Positions 25,921 to 36,000 of a DNA stretch of 57,589 nt are shown here, piece after piece (the first letter of the stretch is position 1; each line of letters starts with the position of its first letter). The stretch is from assembly GCA_018267875.1 (NCBI GenBank), contig JAFDXP010000040.1:1-57589 (forward strand). Direction: 5' to 3'. The DNA is from Bacteroidota bacterium. Its GTDB lineage: Bacteria; Bacteroidota; Bacteroidia; Chitinophagales; Chitinophagaceae. The notes below the pieces were generated by a model, which did no database searches, was not told the origin of the DNA, and was given only the letters and a program-made list of their open reading frames with translations. The translations under genes and the position numbers were made by a program.

Positions 25921-26967
25921 ATGAGACAGGTAATAGATTTTTTCGCCCACCTTTTTCGCTATTCTGATTTTAAATCATTATGGCAAAATGGCAACTGGAC
26001 TGCCTTTCATGGCTGGCTCTATGTTATTAGCGATCTGCTGGTAGCCGGTGCTTATTGTATTATTCCTCTGCTTATATTTCTATATATTCGAAAGCAAGGA
26101 AAGAAGGTTCATTTCAATGGTATTTACCTTCTATTTGGCCTATTTATTCTGATCAGTGGGGCAACATATTTGATAGATGCCATCATGTTTTGGAAACCCA
26201 TTTTCCGCTTTAGTGCTGCTATGCGCTTAGCAACTGCATTTGTTAGTTGGATCACCATTTACCATATAATAAAAATACTGCCCACTGCCTTTAGCCTAAA
26301 ATCACCTATTGAGTTAGAAGAAGAAGTTGACAGAAGAATGGATGTTGAGCGTACGTTGAAAATTAAGAATGAACAGTTGACAGAAGCAGAACGAACCGCT
26401 AAATTAGGATATGGTGCTTGGGATATTCTTCGCAGTCAGGTTGATCTTTCAGAAATGGCATCGTCAATATTAGGCTTAACCCCCGGAGTCATCGTAAACT
26501 ATCAAAAACTGACACAGCAAATCCATCCCGCCGATCTTCGTTTTGTAGAAGATTGTATTCAAAAAAACTTACGCTCCGACTCCTTTAAACCTTTCTATTT
26601 TAGAGTGCTAACCGATAGAATGATGATTCGACACGTTTTAGTGCGTGGCGAAGTACTTAGAAATACTTTAGGTCAAGCGATAGGCATAAAAGGTACCCTT
26701 CAAGATGTAACAGAAATTCGCACACACCTTCAACGAATAGAACTGCAAAACAAAAAGCTTAAGAAAATAGCTTGGGTTCAATCACATAAAATGAGAAGCC
26801 CTGTTGCAACCATTCTTGGGCTCACAGAGTTGTTCAATCATGACGATCCTAACGATCCAATGAATGCTGAAATCATTAACAGCATTAAGGAACAATCGCA
26901 ACAATTAGACAAGATGATTCACGAAGTGGATGACTTGACTCGTGCTCAAACGAAAATGATGGTATAA
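25921..26967 (+). CDS. Ethylene-receptor-like membrane PAS protein with HisKA but no ATPase domain
   Basis: Residues 31-130 form three membrane helices closely matching the ethylene-binding domain of plant ETR1 and cyanobacterial relatives: ISDLLVAGAYCIIPL keeps Asp38 and Tyr45, and ISGATYLID aligns with LCGATHLIN. The copper ligands Cys65 and His69 of ETR1 are Ser79 and Tyr83 here. Then follow a coiled coil (130-160), a PAS domain (about 160-268) and a HisKA dimerisation helix with phospho-acceptor His289 (QSHKMRSPVATILGL). The protein stops at residue 348, so the HATPase catalytic domain is missing and none is encoded nearby. It might be phosphorylated in trans. Domain reading is by eye. 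Confidence 0.72.
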   Translation: MRQVIDFFAHLFRYSDFKSLWQNGNWTAFHGWLYVISDLLVAGAYCIIPLLIFLYIRKQGKKVHFNGIYLLFGLFILISGATYLIDAIMFWKPIFRFSAAMRLATAFVSWITIYHIIKILPTAFSLKSPIELEEEVDRRMDVERTLKIKNEQLTEAERTAKLGYGAWDILRSQVDLSEMASSILGLTPGVIVNYQKLTQQIHPADLRFVEDCIQKNLRSDSFKPFYFRVLTDRMMIRHVLVRGEVLRNTLGQAIGIKGTLQDVTEIRTHLQRIELQNKKLKKIAWVQSHKMRSPVATILGLTELFNHDDPNDPMNAEIINSIKEQSQQLDKMIHEVDDLTRAQTKMMV

Positions 26968-26976
26968 GAAAATAGA

Positions 26977-28131
26977 CTATCCGATTGCCTGACTTAGGTC
27001 AGCTATCAAATCATCTACATCTTCAATACCCACACTCAGCCTAATCAACGAATCTGAAAGTCCATTTGCTATCCGTTGCTCACGTGGTATGGATCCATGT
27101 GTCATGGTAGCTGGATGACCAATCAACGATTCTACGCCACCTAAAGATTCGGCAAGAGAAAATAACTTCGTTTTACTTAGAACACGATTGGCTGCTTCAA
27201 TACTATCATCTTTCAGCGTAAAAGAAAGCATACCACCAAAATCACGCATCTGCTTCTTAGCAATTTCATGGTTTGGATGATCTGGAAATCCACACCAGTA
27301 AACCTTTTCAACCTTAGGATGATTACGCAAAAAGGAAGCAATAGTTTTTCCGTTTTCACAATGGCGTTGCATCCGCACATGTAGTGTTTTGATTCCACGC
27401 AACACCAACCAAGCATCATGCGGGCCGGGCACCGCTCCACAACTGTTTTGAATAAAACGCAAACGTTCTTCTAATTCAGCATCGTTCATGATTAAGGCTC
27501 CATGTACAACATCTGAATGTCCACCCAAATATTTAGTTGCAGAGTGAACAACAATGTCTGCACCCCAATCAAGAGGGTTTTGCAAATAAGGTGAGGCAAA
27601 TGTATTGTCCACTACTAAGGTCAACTTATGTTCTTTTGCAATTTTTGCACAAGCCTCAATGTCAACAATATTCAACAAAGGATTGGTCGGTGTTTCGGCC
27701 CAAATCATCTTTGTGTTTTTATTTACAAAGCCCCGAATGTTTTCAGCTTGGCTCATGTTTATAAAATGAAAACGAATACCATAATTAGCAAACACCTTTG
27801 TGAAAACACGAAAGGTTCCTCCATATAAATCGTTTGCAACAATCACTTCATCTCCCGGCATCAGCAGCTTCATTACAGCATCTGTGGCAGCCATACCACT
27901 TCCAAAACACAATCCAAATTTTCCATTTTCAATACTTGCCAATGCGTTTTGAAGAGCGGTGCGGGTTGGATTCTGCGTGCGCGCATATTCATAACCTTTG
28001 TGTTTTCCGGGTGCTTCTTGCACATAAGTTGAAGTTTGGTATATAGGTGTCATGATAGCTCCTGTAGTAGGATCCGGATTTACGCCCGCATGAATCAATC
28101 GGGTAGCCAGTTTTAGATTGTCTTTTTGCAT
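26977..28131 (-). CDS. metB: Cystathionine gamma-synthase / gamma-lyase family PLP enzyme
   Basis: A 384-aa trans-sulfuration enzyme of the Cys/Met metabolism PLP family, which joins or splits cysteine and homoserine derivatives. Signature features are the start [39 protein letters not shown], the [13 protein letters not shown] Asp, and the PLP-binding Lys in [18 protein letters not shown]. The C-terminus ends with [18 protein letters not shown]. MetB, cystathionine gamma-lyase and O-acetylhomoserine enzymes are hard to tell apart by sequence, so the gene symbol is provisional. It is divergent from ruvB and preceded by a TACCTTTG box at 28151-28158. Confidence 0.85.
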   Translation of the reverse strand: MQKDNLKLATRLIHAGVNPDPTTGAIMTPIYQTSTYVQEAPGKHKGYEYARTQNPTRTALQNALASIENGKFGLCFGSGMAATDAVMKLLMPGDEVIVANDLYGGTFRVFTKVFANYGIRFHFINMSQAENIRGFVNKNTKMIWAETPTNPLLNIVDIEACAKIAKEHKLTLVVDNTFASPYLQNPLDWGADIVVHSATKYLGGHSDVVHGALIMNDAELEERLRFIQNSCGAVPGPHDAWLVLRGIKTLHVRMQRHCENGKTIASFLRNHPKVEKVYWCGFPDHPNHEIAKKQMRDFGGMLSFTLKDDSIEAANRVLSKTKLFSLAESLGGVESLIGHPATMTHGSIPREQRIANGLSDSLIRLSVGIEDVDDLIADLSQAIG

Positions 28132-28150
28132 GATGCTAAGTTTGCGCGTG

Positions 28151-28158
28151 CAAAGGTA
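28151..28158 (-). promoter_or_regulatory. -7 box TACCTTTG for metB-type gene
   Basis: An exact TAnnTTTG element on the minus strand, 19 nt before the ATG at 28131. No TTTG -33 element at the usual distance was found. Confidence 0.45.
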
Positions 28159-28194
28159 CAGCCAAACTACAAGAATGACATTGTATCTTTAGGC

Positions 28195-29217
28195 ATGGAA
28201 AAGTCGCACGTGCGCCCAGGAGATTCCTTAAACCCTCAAGAGAAGGAATACGAAAACAGTATTCGTCCACAAAGTATTGAAGAGTTTTCGGGGCAACCTC
28301 AACTTATAGAAAACCTACGCATCTTCATCAAAGCGGCAAACATGCGTGGAGAACCACTCGACCATATTCTTTTTCATGGTCCTCCGGGATTAGGAAAGAC
28401 TACTTTATCGCGAATTGTTGCCAATGAATTGGGTGTATCTATTAAAGAAACCAGTGGCCCAGTAATTGAAAAGCCGGCTGATCTTGCCGGTTTACTTACC
28501 AGTCTTGATCCACGAGATGTTTTATTCATTGACGAAATACATAGACTCAGTACTGTGGTTGAAGAATATTTGTATGCAGCAATGGAAGATTTTAAGATTG
28601 ACATTATGATTGATAGTGGTCCGGCAGCTCGTTCCATTCAGCTTAGCATCAATCCATTTACGTTGGTGGGTGCAACCACCCGTTCCGGATTACTTACAGC
28701 TCCACTCCTCAGCCGATTTGGGATAAAATCTCGATTAGATTATTACACCCGTGAAGTGCTGCAACGAATCATTTTAAGAGCTGGCAATCTACTGAATGTA
28801 AAAGTAACATCTGATGCAGCTATGGAGATTGCAGGTAGAAGTAGAGGTACACCTCGAATTGCAAACGGATTATTGCGTCGGATGCGCGACTTTGCTCAAG
28901 TACTTGGAAATGGTGTCATAGACATGGCAATTGTAGAGCATGGTTTGAAAGCATTGCACGTGGACGAAAGCGGACTTGATGAAATGGATAATAAAATCCT
29001 AACCACACTAATAGATAAATTTAAAGGTGGACCTACCGGCATTAATAATATTGCTACTGCAGTTGGCGAAGAGTCCGGAACTATTGAAGAAGTGTATGAA
29101 CCCTTTCTTATTCAAGAAGGATATATTGTGCGCACACCACGCGGGCGTGAAGCCACGGATAAAGCCTATCAACACCTCAAGCGATCAAAACCGGCAAGCG
29201 AAGGAACCTTGTTTTAA
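28195..29217 (+). CDS. ruvB: Holliday junction branch migration helicase RuvB
   Basis: An AAA+ motor that pulls DNA through the RuvA tetramer at Holliday junctions. It shows the family start [20 protein letters not shown], Walker [13 protein letters not shown], Walker [11 protein letters not shown], the sensor [18 protein letters not shown] and the C-terminal winged helix ending in [21 protein letters not shown] chose ATG 28195 ([12 protein letters not shown]); an ATG at 28126 would overlap the metB start and its promoter. ruvA is not in the window, while ruvC is at 11314. Confidence 0.95.
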   Translation: MEKSHVRPGDSLNPQEKEYENSIRPQSIEEFSGQPQLIENLRIFIKAANMRGEPLDHILFHGPPGLGKTTLSRIVANELGVSIKETSGPVIEKPADLAGLLTSLDPRDVLFIDEIHRLSTVVEEYLYAAMEDFKIDIMIDSGPAARSIQLSINPFTLVGATTRSGLLTAPLLSRFGIKSRLDYYTREVLQRIILRAGNLLNVKVTSDAAMEIAGRSRGTPRIANGLLRRMRDFAQVLGNGVIDMAIVEHGLKALHVDESGLDEMDNKILTTLIDKFKGGPTGINNIATAVGEESGTIEEVYEPFLIQEGYIVRTPRGREATDKAYQHLKRSKPASEGTLF

Positions 29218-29407
29218 TGATTTTCCGACCTTTTACACCTTTGGTGTCTTGGCAGAAAATTCTTAAATAAAAGTTTAAAAAGTTTGCAGGAAAAATAAAA
29301 CAAATTATAGCTAAGATTTTTTGAAGAGTAAAAAGTAATGTTGCCAGATTTGAATATTTATTTTCTATTGAAAGAGAATTTTGAATGGCATAGGAATACT
29401 TTGTTTA

Positions 29408-32400
29408 ATGACCTCAATTGCATTCATTGATACGGAGGTTGAGCCAAAGAGCCGAAAGATTCTTGACATTGGAGGTGTCAAGGGTGATGGAAGTACTTTT
29501 CACAAAACTTCGGTTGCTGAGTTCATCCAGTTTCTCAACGGAACGCAATTCATTTGCGGACACAACATTTTTAACCATGACATAAAGTATATCGGCAAAG
29601 CACTCACTGATGCAGGAGTGAACTCTGCAAACATCATAGACACTTTGTTTCTATCTCCTTTGCTTTTCCCGACTAAGCCGTATCATGCTTTATTAAAGGA
29701 CGACAAACTTCAATCAGAGGACATGAACAATCCTCTGAATGATTCTATCAAAGCAAAAGATTTGTTCAATGATGAAATTGCTGCTTTCAAACAAACCCAC
29801 GAAACGCTAAAACAAATTTTCTACTTGCTTTTGAAAGATAAAAAGGAGTTCCAGTCCTTTTTTCGTTTCATAGCATATACATGTGCAAGCATAAACATTG
29901 AAAAAATTATTCGTCAAAAATTTAAAAATGAAATTTGCGAACAAGTTGACCTTGCGAAAATAATTTCAGAACATCCGATTGAACTTGCTTATTGTCTATC
30001 ACTAGTGAGTTCATTCATTGAGCACAAAAAAACTCATTCAATCACACCACCTTGGGTTCTGAAAAATTATCCCGAAGTAGAACGAATAATGTTTCGATTG
30101 AGAAACAAGCCTTGTGTAAGCGGCTGTGTGTATTGCAATAATGCGTTAGACATACACAAGGGCTTGAAAAGATTTTTCGGGTTTGATTCCTTCAGAACTT
30201 ATGAAGGTGAGCCGCTGCAAGAGAAAGCAGTTAAAGCAGCGGTTGATAACAAATCTTTACTTGCCGTTTTCCCGACTGGCGGTGGCAAGTCAATCACCTT
30301 TCAAGTGCCGGCTTTAATGAGTAGTGAAAGTGCCAAAGGTTTAACAGTTGTTATTTCTCCTTTGCAATCGCTAATGAAAGACCAAGTTGACAATCTTGAA
30401 AAAGTTGGAATTACAGAAGCTGTAACCATAAATGGTTTGCTTGACCCGATTGAAAGAGCAAAATCTTTTGAACGAGTTGAAGATGGTTCAGCATCTATTC
30501 TTTATATCTCACCTGAATCCTTGCGTTCACGCACAATTGAACGATTGATTTTAGGAAGAAAGATTGTTCGTTTTGTAATTGATGAAGCACACTGTTTTTC
30601 TTCCTGGGGGCAAGATTTCAGAGTAGATTATTTATACATCGGTGATTTCATCAAGCAAATTCAGGAGAAGAAAAATCTTGAAGATGGAATTCCTGTTTCA
30701 TGTTTTACCGCAACAGCAAAACAAAAAGTTATTGAAGATATTCGGGACTACTTCAAAGAAAAACTTTCGCTTGACCTTGAACTCTACACTTCAAAAGCAT
30801 CACGAACAAATCTTCAATACAAAGTTTTTGAAAAAGGAGACGAAGAAGATAAGTATCAAGCAGTAAGAGATTTAATTGAAGAAAAGAATTGCCCGACTAT
30901 TATTTATGTTTCAAGAACGCGAAAAGCATATTCACTTGCAGAGAGATTAACTGAAGACGGTTTCAATGCGAAACCCTATCACGGTAAAATGCATGTGAAA
31001 GAGAAAACCGCCAACCAAAATGCTTTCATATCAGGCGAAGTTCCAATCATGGTTGCAACATCTGCTTTCGGGATGGGAGTTGACAAAAAAGATGTTGGCA
31101 TGGTGATTCACTACGAGATTTCCGATTCTCTGGAAAACTATATTCAGGAGGCGGGGAGAGCAGGACGAGATGAAAATATTGTTGCTGATTGCTTCGTGTT
31201 GTTTAACGAAGAAGACCTTAGTAAACATTTTATCTTGCTGAATCAAACAAAACTCTCTATTAAAGAGATTCAACAGATTTGGAAAGCAATAAAAGAGATT
31301 ACAAGATTTCGTTTATCGGTTTCAAATTCCGCTTTGGAAATTGCACGAAAAGCAGGTTGGGATGATAATGTTGTTGAGATTGAGACAAGAGTAACTACAG
31401 CATTAGCAGCACTGGAAGATGCCGGCTATTTAAAGCGAGGGCAAAACATGCCAAGGATTTTTGCAAATAGTATCCTTTCCAAGAACGCACAAGAAGCCAT
31501 TGAGAAAATCAATAGGTCAGAAAGGTTTGAGGAGAAGCAGAAAGAGAAGGGAATCAGAATTATCAAAAAACTTTTTTCAAGCAAAAGCAGAAAGCAATCA
31601 AATAATGAATCGGCAGAATCAAGAATTGATTACATCAGCGACCATTTGGGGATTGTAAAAGAAGAAGTGATTAACATTGTGAATCTGCTTCGTGAGGAAA
31701 AAATTCTGGCAGATGCAAAAGATTTAACAGCGTTCATTAAAAAAGGAGAAAACAAAAACCGTTCACTCAAAATTGTTGAAGCGTTCAGTAAGATTGAAAA
31801 TTTTTTGTTGCCAGTTTTTGAAGAACAAGAAAAAACTTTTCACATTAAAGAACTGAATGAAGCAGCTGAAGCAAATGGTCTTGAAGATATAACGACGAAC
31901 AAGTTAAAAACTATCATCAACTTTTGGACAATCAAGAATTGGATTAAGCGACATAATCTTGAATACTCCAAAAATCATGTTGTGGTTCTCTCACTGCATC
32001 CCAAAGAAATGTTGAATGAAAAATTAGAGAAGCGGCATGAGCTGGCAAAGTTCACAGTTGAATATCTATACGATAAAAGCAATCAGAAGAATGCGGAAGA
32101 AGATAAAGACAAAGAAGAAATGTTGGTTGAATTTTCAGTTCAAGAACTGAAAGAAGAATTTGAGAGGCGACCGAAATTATTTGAAATGAAAATTTCACTT
32201 GAAGATATTGAAGACAATCTTTTTTATCTTTCAAGAATTGAAGCAATAAAGATTGAAGGAGGTTTTCTAGTTGTCTATAATCGCTTAACTATTGAACGAA
32301 CAGAACAAGACAACAAAAAAAGATATACCAAAGACGATTATCAGAAATTACATCAGTTCTACGAAAACAAGGTTCAGCAAATTCATATCGTTGGTGAGTA

Positions 32401-34225
32401 TGCAAAGAAGATGATTAGCGACTACAAGGATGCTTTGCAGTTTGTAGAAGATTATTTCCAACTAAACTACCAGTCATTTCTCAATAAGTATTTCAAAGGC
32501 AGCAGACAGAATGAGATTAAGCGAAACTTAACACCTGCCAAGTTCAAACAACTTTTCGGAGAGCTTTCACCAACACAATTAAAAATCATAAACGACAATG
32601 AAACTAAATACATTGTTGTAGCGGCTGGACCTGGAAGCGGAAAAACAAGAGTGTTGGTTCATAAATTGGCTTCGTTGCTTTTGATGGAAGATGTAAAGCA
32701 TGAGCAGTTGCTTATGGTTACATTTTCAAGAGCAGCAGCAACAGAATTTAAGAAGAGACTTCTTAAACTCATTGGCAATGCAGCCAATTACATTGAGATA
32801 AAAACTTTTCACTCCTACTGCTTTGACTTGTTGGGCAAGGTTGGAAGTTTGGAAAAGTCAGATGAGATTCTGAAAAAGACGGTTGAAAAAATTAGGAACA
32901 AAGAAGTTGAATATAGCCGAATTACAAAAACTGTTTTAGTAATTGACGAAGCACAGGATATGGACGAAGATGAGTTCAATTTGATAAATGCTTTGATGGA
33001 ACAGAATGAAGAAATGAGAGTTATCGCAGTTGGAGACGATGACCAAAATATTTATGAGTTCAGGGGAGCAAGTTCAAAATACCTTGAGCAGTTTATTGAG
33101 GTGAATAAAGCAATCAAGTATGAATTGGTTGAGAATTACAGAAGCAAAAGCAACCTTGTTGATTTCACTAACCAGTTTGTAAAACGGATTCAACACCGAC
33201 TGAAAGACACTCCAATTATTCCTAAACAAACCGACAACGGAAAAATAAAATTAGTTCGGTATCAAAGCGGCAATCTCATTACTCCGCTTGTGCATGACAT
33301 ACTCTCAACCGGGCTTACAGGAACTACTTGTGTGCTTACGAAGACAAATGAGGAAGCATTGCAAATTACAGGTCTGCTTTTGAAACACGACATGCAAGCA
33401 AAGCTGATTCAAACTAATGATGGTTTTAGTTTGTATAATCTTTCAGAAGTGAAGTGCTTTTTGAGCCAACTGAATTTGGCGGATGATGTTTTCATAATCA
33501 GTGACGATGTTTGGGCAAATGCAAAACGGGAATTATTAAACAAATTTCGCAACAGCACAAGACTGGAAGTGTGCAACAACATCATTAGAGATTTTGAAGC
33601 AACCAATCCAAAGAAAAAATACAAATCTGATTTGGAAGTTTTCATTCGTGAATCCAAGTTGGAAGATTTCTTCAATGAGAACGGAGAAACAGTTTTCGTT
33701 TCAACCATTCATAAAGCAAAAGGAAAAGAGTTTGACAATGTTTTTTTGATGCTTGAAAACTTCAACCCTACAACAGACGAAGATAGACGACAATTATATG
33801 TTGCCATGACAAGAGCAAAACAAAATTTGGCTGTTCACTTAAACTCAAACTTCCTTGACAACATAACCGCAGAGAATTTGGAACGGGTTGAAGACAGAGA
33901 AATTTATTTGCCTCATAGCGAATTGGTGATGCACCTCACACATGAAGATGTAAACCTTGGATATTTTGAATTTGTTCAGCATCGCATGAAGAACCTTTTA
34001 TGTGGCGATGCGCTTATAAAAAAAGAAGAAGGCTATGCAAATTCAGATGGTGATTTAGTTTTGAAGTTTTCTAAGAAGTTTTTTGAAACGGTAAAAATGC
34101 GAAAAGAAAGAAAATATGAACTGAAAACGGTAAAAATAAATTTTATTGTTTACTGGCTTAAAGAAGGAGCAGAACAGGAGGTGAAAATTATTTTACCTGA
34201 ACTTTATTTCGAAAGAAAAGATTGA
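29408..34225 (+). CDS. Exonuclease-RecQ-UvrD giant helicase fusion
   Basis: About 1605 residues. Residues 1-130 resemble a DEDD 3'-5' exonuclease (SIAFIDTEVE, GHNIFNHDIKYI, NDSIKAKDLF). A Cys cluster (CVSGCVYC) precedes a RecQ-type SF2 helicase at about 260-640: FPTGGGKS, DEAHCFSSWGQDFR, ATSAFGMGVDKKDV, QEAGRAGRDE. A winged-helix/coiled linker leads to an SF1 UvrD/PcrA helicase from about 1070: AAGPGSGKT, DEAQDMDE, GDDDQNIYEFRGAS, TIHKAKGKEFDNV, YVAMTRAKQNL. All motor motifs look intact. I chose ATG 29408; TTG 29381 is an alternative. The stop codon region overlaps the start of rmuC. Role in repair or phage defence is inference. Confidence 0.9.
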   Translation: MTSIAFIDTEVEPKSRKILDIGGVKGDGSTFHKTSVAEFIQFLNGTQFICGHNIFNHDIKYIGKALTDAGVNSANIIDTLFLSPLLFPTKPYHALLKDDKLQSEDMNNPLNDSIKAKDLFNDEIAAFKQTHETLKQIFYLLLKDKKEFQSFFRFIAYTCASINIEKIIRQKFKNEICEQVDLAKIISEHPIELAYCLSLVSSFIEHKKTHSITPPWVLKNYPEVERIMFRLRNKPCVSGCVYCNNALDIHKGLKRFFGFDSFRTYEGEPLQEKAVKAAVDNKSLLAVFPTGGGKSITFQVPALMSSESAKGLTVVISPLQSLMKDQVDNLEKVGITEAVTINGLLDPIERAKSFERVEDGSASILYISPESLRSRTIERLILGRKIVRFVIDEAHCFSSWGQDFRVDYLYIGDFIKQIQEKKNLEDGIPVSCFTATAKQKVIEDIRDYFKEKLSLDLELYTSKASRTNLQYKVFEKGDEEDKYQAVRDLIEEKNCPTIIYVSRTRKAYSLAERLTEDGFNAKPYHGKMHVKEKTANQNAFISGEVPIMVATSAFGMGVDKKDVGMVIHYEISDSLENYIQEAGRAGRDENIVADCFVLFNEEDLSKHFILLNQTKLSIKEIQQIWKAIKEITRFRLSVSNSALEIARKAGWDDNVVEIETRVTTALAALEDAGYLKRGQNMPRIFANSILSKNAQEAIEKINRSERFEEKQKEKGIRIIKKLFSSKSRKQSNNESAESRIDYISDHLGIVKEEVINIVNLLREEKILADAKDLTAFIKKGENKNRSLKIVEAFSKIENFLLPVFEEQEKTFHIKELNEAAEANGLEDITTNKLKTIINFWTIKNWIKRHNLEYSKNHVVVLSLHPKEMLNEKLEKRHELAKFTVEYLYDKSNQKNAEEDKDKEEMLVEFSVQELKEEFERRPKLFEMKISLEDIEDNLFYLSRIEAIKIEGGFLVVYNRLTIERTEQDNKKRYTKDDYQKLHQFYENKVQQIHIVGEYAKKMISDYKDALQFVEDYFQLNYQSFLNKYFKGSRQNEIKRNLTPAKFKQLFGELSPTQLKIINDNETKYIVVAAGPGSGKTRVLVHKLASLLLMEDVKHEQLLMVTFSRAAATEFKKRLLKLIGNAANYIEIKTFHSYCFDLLGKVGSLEKSDEILKKTVEKIRNKEVEYSRITKTVLVIDEAQDMDEDEFNLINALMEQNEEMRVIAVGDDDQNIYEFRGASSKYLEQFIEVNKAIKYELVENYRSKSNLVDFTNQFVKRIQHRLKDTPIIPKQTDNGKIKLVRYQSGNLITPLVHDILSTGLTGTTCVLTKTNEEALQITGLLLKHDMQAKLIQTNDGFSLYNLSEVKCFLSQLNLADDVFIISDDVWANAKRELLNKFRNSTRLEVCNNIIRDFEATNPKKKYKSDLEVFIRESKLEDFFNENGETVFVSTIHKAKGKEFDNVFLMLENFNPTTDEDRRQLYVAMTRAKQNLAVHLNSNFLDNITAENLERVEDREIYLPHSELVMHLTHEDVNLGYFEFVQHRMKNLLCGDALIKKEEGYANSDGDLVLKFSKKFFETVKMRKERKYELKTVKINFIVYWLKEGAEQEVKIILPELYFERKD

Positions 34226-34230
34226 AATCA

Positions 34231-35739
34231 ATGACACTAATCTATATAATCCTTTCCACCCTCACGATTCTTCTAATCGTAAACATCATACTCTCCTTAA
34301 AAGCAGGTAAGAAGGATTCAGGTAATGAATTAACTGAAATCAAATCTTCTATCGGAACACTAACTTCCAATTTGAAAGACACCGAGAAAAATCTGAAAGA
34401 TGAATTTGTAACCAACCGCAAGGAAAGTGCAGAAACAGCCATAGGTTTGAGAACAGAAATTGGAAATCAACTCAATAAGTTCATACAAACATTCTCAGAA
34501 CAGTTGGGCAACCTCACCAAATCCAATGAAGAAAAGTTAGAAGCCATCCGAAAAACCTTTCAAGAAAAATTGGTTGACTTTCAAAAAAGCATAGATACCA
34601 ACAGCAAAGAGAGCAGAACAGAACTGAAAGAAAATTTGGACGTGTTCAAAAAGGAATTGAACGACGCCTTGAAAGAATACAAAGAACGCATGAGAGAGCA
34701 GTTTTCGGATTTTGAAAAAAACCAGAAAACGCAGAATGTAGCCAACAGCGAGAAAATTTCAGAACTCAAACTGAGTTTGGAGAAATCAGTTAAAACCATG
34801 CAGGAAGGCAACGAGAAGAAGTTGGAAGAAATGCGAAAAACGGTGGATGAAAAACTCAATGAAACTTTGGAAAAACGCCTTGGCGAATCCTTCAAACAAG
34901 TAAGCGATAGATTAGAAGCCGTTCACAAAGGATTGGGTGAAATGCAAACTTTAGCTGTGAGTGTGGGCGATTTGAAAAAGGTAATGAGCAACGTAAAATC
35001 AAGAGGCGTTTTAGGAGAATACCAATTGCAAAACATCATTGAAGATTTATTGACCAACGAGCAATACGAAAAAAATGTAAAAACAAAAGTAGGAAGTGGT
35101 GCAGTTGTAGAATTTGCCATTAAAATGCCACACGGTAACAACTTGGAAAAAACCTTGTGGCTGCCGATAGATTCCAAGTTTCCGAAAGAAGATTACGAGG
35201 CCTTGGTAGATGCTTATGAAAAAGGCGATACCGATAAAATTGAAGAATACAGAAAAGCATTCATCAACGGAATTAAGAAGAACGCCAAAGACATCAAAGA
35301 AAAATACATTGACCCACCGAACACAACAGAATACGGCATTATGTTTTTGCCTTATGAGAGTTTGTTTGGCGAAGTGCTGAGAGTTCCCGGACTTTTTGAA
35401 CAATTACAGAAAGATTATAAAATCACGATAACCGGGCCAACAACATTGAGTGCATTGCTAAATAGCTTGCAAATGGGCTTTAGAACCTTGGCTATCGAAA
35501 AACGAAGCAGTGAGGTTTGGGACTTGCTTGGAGCAGTGAAAACCGAGTTTGGACAGTTTGGAGATGTATTAGCCAAAACCAAAAAGAAGCTGATTGAAGC
35601 AACCAATGTGATTGACACATCGGAAGTCCGCACAAGAGCCATAGAACGCAAACTTCGCCACGTTCAGGAATTGCCAGCATCCGAAACGAAGTTGATTTTA
35701 GATGCAAGTCAGGAAGATGATTCAACGGAAGAAATATAG
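34231..35739 (+). CDS. rmuC: RmuC-family DNA recombination protein
   Basis: About 502 residues: an N-terminal TM (LIYIILSTLTILLIVNIILSL), a long coiled coil (about 25-250), and the RmuC nuclease-like domain (GEYQLQNIIEDLL, LWLPIDSKFPKEDYEALVDA, YGIMFLPYESLFGEVL, ITGPTTLSALLNSLQMGFR). E. coli RmuC limits inversions at short inverted repeats. It follows the exonuclease-RecQ-UvrD gene directly: the TTG at 34222 overlaps that gene's stop, and the ATG at 34231 is 6 bp beyond it, so the two are almost certainly one operon. I prefer the ATG. Confidence 0.92.
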   Translation: MTLIYIILSTLTILLIVNIILSLKAGKKDSGNELTEIKSSIGTLTSNLKDTEKNLKDEFVTNRKESAETAIGLRTEIGNQLNKFIQTFSEQLGNLTKSNEEKLEAIRKTFQEKLVDFQKSIDTNSKESRTELKENLDVFKKELNDALKEYKERMREQFSDFEKNQKTQNVANSEKISELKLSLEKSVKTMQEGNEKKLEEMRKTVDEKLNETLEKRLGESFKQVSDRLEAVHKGLGEMQTLAVSVGDLKKVMSNVKSRGVLGEYQLQNIIEDLLTNEQYEKNVKTKVGSGAVVEFAIKMPHGNNLEKTLWLPIDSKFPKEDYEALVDAYEKGDTDKIEEYRKAFINGIKKNAKDIKEKYIDPPNTTEYGIMFLPYESLFGEVLRVPGLFEQLQKDYKITITGPTTLSALLNSLQMGFRTLAIEKRSSEVWDLLGAVKTEFGQFGDVLAKTKKKLIEATNVIDTSEVRTRAIERKLRHVQELPASETKLILDASQEDDSTEEI

Positions 35740-35859
35740 ATTATAGGTAGCCCCTTCGAGGCTAAATAACTTAACCCAAAGTATTTCTATAAGAAAATCA
35801 TAACTCAAGGTGAAACTCTGTATTTTTTCATAATCAATTCTATACCTAAGATTGCAAAA

Positions 35860-36000
35860 ATGAATAAAAACAACCTAAAGTCAGTGTTCAACAACAAAAT
35901 ATCTTCAGACAATAAATTTGAAAAGCAAAGAAGCGTTTTATACTTGTTAGGTATGATAATAGCAAAAGCAATACTGCCATTAACGCTTTTTATATTTTGA
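35860..36000 (+). CDS. Possible 46-aa membrane protein
   Basis: An ATG-initiated 46-codon frame, MNKNNLKSVFNNKISSDNKF and on, with a charged N-terminal half and a C-terminal hydrophobic segment (LYLLGMIIAKAILPLTLFIF) that would span the membrane. It lies 120 bp after rmuC in the same direction and its last 21 bp overlap the convergent TPR gene. Length is too short for homology judgement; the clean division into polar and hydrophobic halves is the only support. Confidence 0.35.
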   Translation: MNKNNLKSVFNNKISSDNKFEKQRSVLYLLGMIIAKAILPLTLFIF

